A stretch of 35,113 nt of DNA from Labilibaculum sp. (lineage in GTDB: Bacteria > Bacteroidota > Bacteroidia > Bacteroidales > Marinifilaceae). Made by a program: the position numbers and the translations under genes. Where the stretch lies: the NCBI GenBank assembly GCA_016760525.1, contig JAESUW010000157.1:1-35113 (forward strand). Reading direction: 5' to 3'. A model generated the notes under the pieces. It was not told the DNA's origin. It ran no database searches and was given only the letters and a program-made list of their open reading frames with translations. Each line of letters begins with the position of its first letter. Position 1 is the first letter of the stretch. Shown in pieces: positions 34,438-35,113 of the stretch.

Positions 34438-35113
34438 ATGATCAGAAAAGTATCATTATTCATAGTCTTTACGCTGTGTTGTCAATTTATTGTGCAAGCG
34501 CAGGAAGAACTAAACTTGTCCAAAGCCATTGAGGTGGGATTGGAGAACAATTACCAATTAAAAATCGTTAGAAAATCGGAAGAGGTTTCTAAATTGAATA
34601 ATTCTTGGGGAAATGCCGGACGTTATCCAAGTGTGCAGTTTAATCTTGCTTATCGAAATACAAAAGATTACAATGAAACGCAGGATTTCATGAGAAACAG
34701 TCTGATTCCTTCTTTGGATGTTAACTGGACCTTGTTTGATGGTTTTGCTGTTCAGATTCGAAAAGATAAGTTCGATGATTTGGCTCAATTGTCAAAAGGA
34801 AACACGGTAATTGCTGTCGAAAACAAAATTGAACTAATCATTCTCTCTTACTACAAAGTGTTGCTGGAGAAGGAGCGCGTAGAGGTGAATCAAAAAATCA
34901 TGCACTTGTCTTCCGACAGATACGAGAAAGTAAAAGTTGGAAAAGAACTGGGTAGTTCGGTTACTTTTGATGTTTTACAAGCTCAAAATGCTTGGTTGCA
35001 GGATCGTTCTTCTTTTCTGATTCAGAAAGTGAATTTTAATAATGCAGTACGCGATTTAAATTTCTTGTTGGGGGTTAAAGAAAGTAAAACCTACGCTTTC
35101 GCAGATGAATTTT
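34438..35113 (+). CDS. TolC family outer-membrane channel protein (partial, runs off the edge)
   Basis: The ATG at 34438 opens a frame of 225 codons that continues past the right edge. A signal peptide (~1-21, ending VQAQ) is followed by the start of an OEP/TolC repeat: LNLSKAIEVGLENNYQL, long helices, and the beta-strand turn VNWTLFDGF. The second helical segment contains the typical SYYKVLLEKERVEV and GSSVTFDVLQAQNAWLQDR motifs. It should form the outer-membrane exit duct of the RND system encoded just upstream. The C-terminal half is missing only because the window ends. Confidence 0.92.
   Translation, partial: MIRKVSLFIVFTLCCQFIVQAQEELNLSKAIEVGLENNYQLKIVRKSEEVSKLNNSWGNAGRYPSVQFNLAYRNTKDYNETQDFMRNSLIPSLDVNWTLFDGFAVQIRKDKFDDLAQLSKGNTVIAVENKIELIILSYYKVLLEKERVEVNQKIMHLSSDRYEKVKVGKELGSSVTFDVLQAQNAWLQDRSSFLIQKVNFNNAVRDLNFLLGVKESKTYAFADEF

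Overview
The window looks like a chromosomal segment from an AT-rich member of the Bacteroidota, probably a Bacteroidales/Marinilabiliales-type organism. Pointers are a SusR-like DUF6377 regulator next to a GH97 glucosidase, a DUF6261-like protein, a split LysO exporter, several exported or lipoprotein peptidases, and a Bacteroidota-type -7 box (TAnnTTTG) ahead of an RND operon. There are no rRNA, tRNA or classical CRISPR features. This is a reading by eye; no database search was possible.

Left end (1-6310, accessory). Four genes lie on the minus strand. Two look like stand-alone defence proteins: a 489-residue protein with a helical-repeat N-terminus and a TIR/deoxyribosyltransferase-like C-terminus, and an 879-residue fusion of an HsdR_N-type nuclease, a P-loop NTPase and an S1 domain. 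Each sits in a unit with the logic of an integron gene cassette. The first bases of the unit (G|TTACCAGC or G|TTGGCAATA, minus strand) are the exact reverse complement of the bases after its stop codon. The units are separated by long imperfect hairpins bounded by AAC...GTT. No integrase is in the window. This attC-like array is the most interesting observation here.

6311-14702. A gene-free stretch carries four tandem copies of a ~41-bp repeat with a GTACTnAGTAC core. It is followed by a membrane-bound SusR-like regulator, a SusB-type GH97 lipoprotein with all three key glutamates, a MITE-like inverted-repeat element, and a tricorn-like S41 protease.

14703-18912. An NfeD-like/flotillin operon ends at a strong terminator. 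Next come a REP-associated Y1 transposase flanked by REP-like hairpins and two small membrane proteins of unknown function.

18913-29813. A housekeeping and accessory mixture: an M16 zinc protease, a SWIM zinc-finger protein, an S37-type lipoprotein peptidase, an aminopeptidase P, a two-gene LysO lysine exporter, galactose mutarotase and a DUF493 protein. A near-perfect palindrome lies upstream of the aminopeptidase P gene.

29814-35113. A tripartite RND efflux operon (adaptor, inner-membrane pump, TolC-like channel) with a recognisable promoter runs off the right edge.
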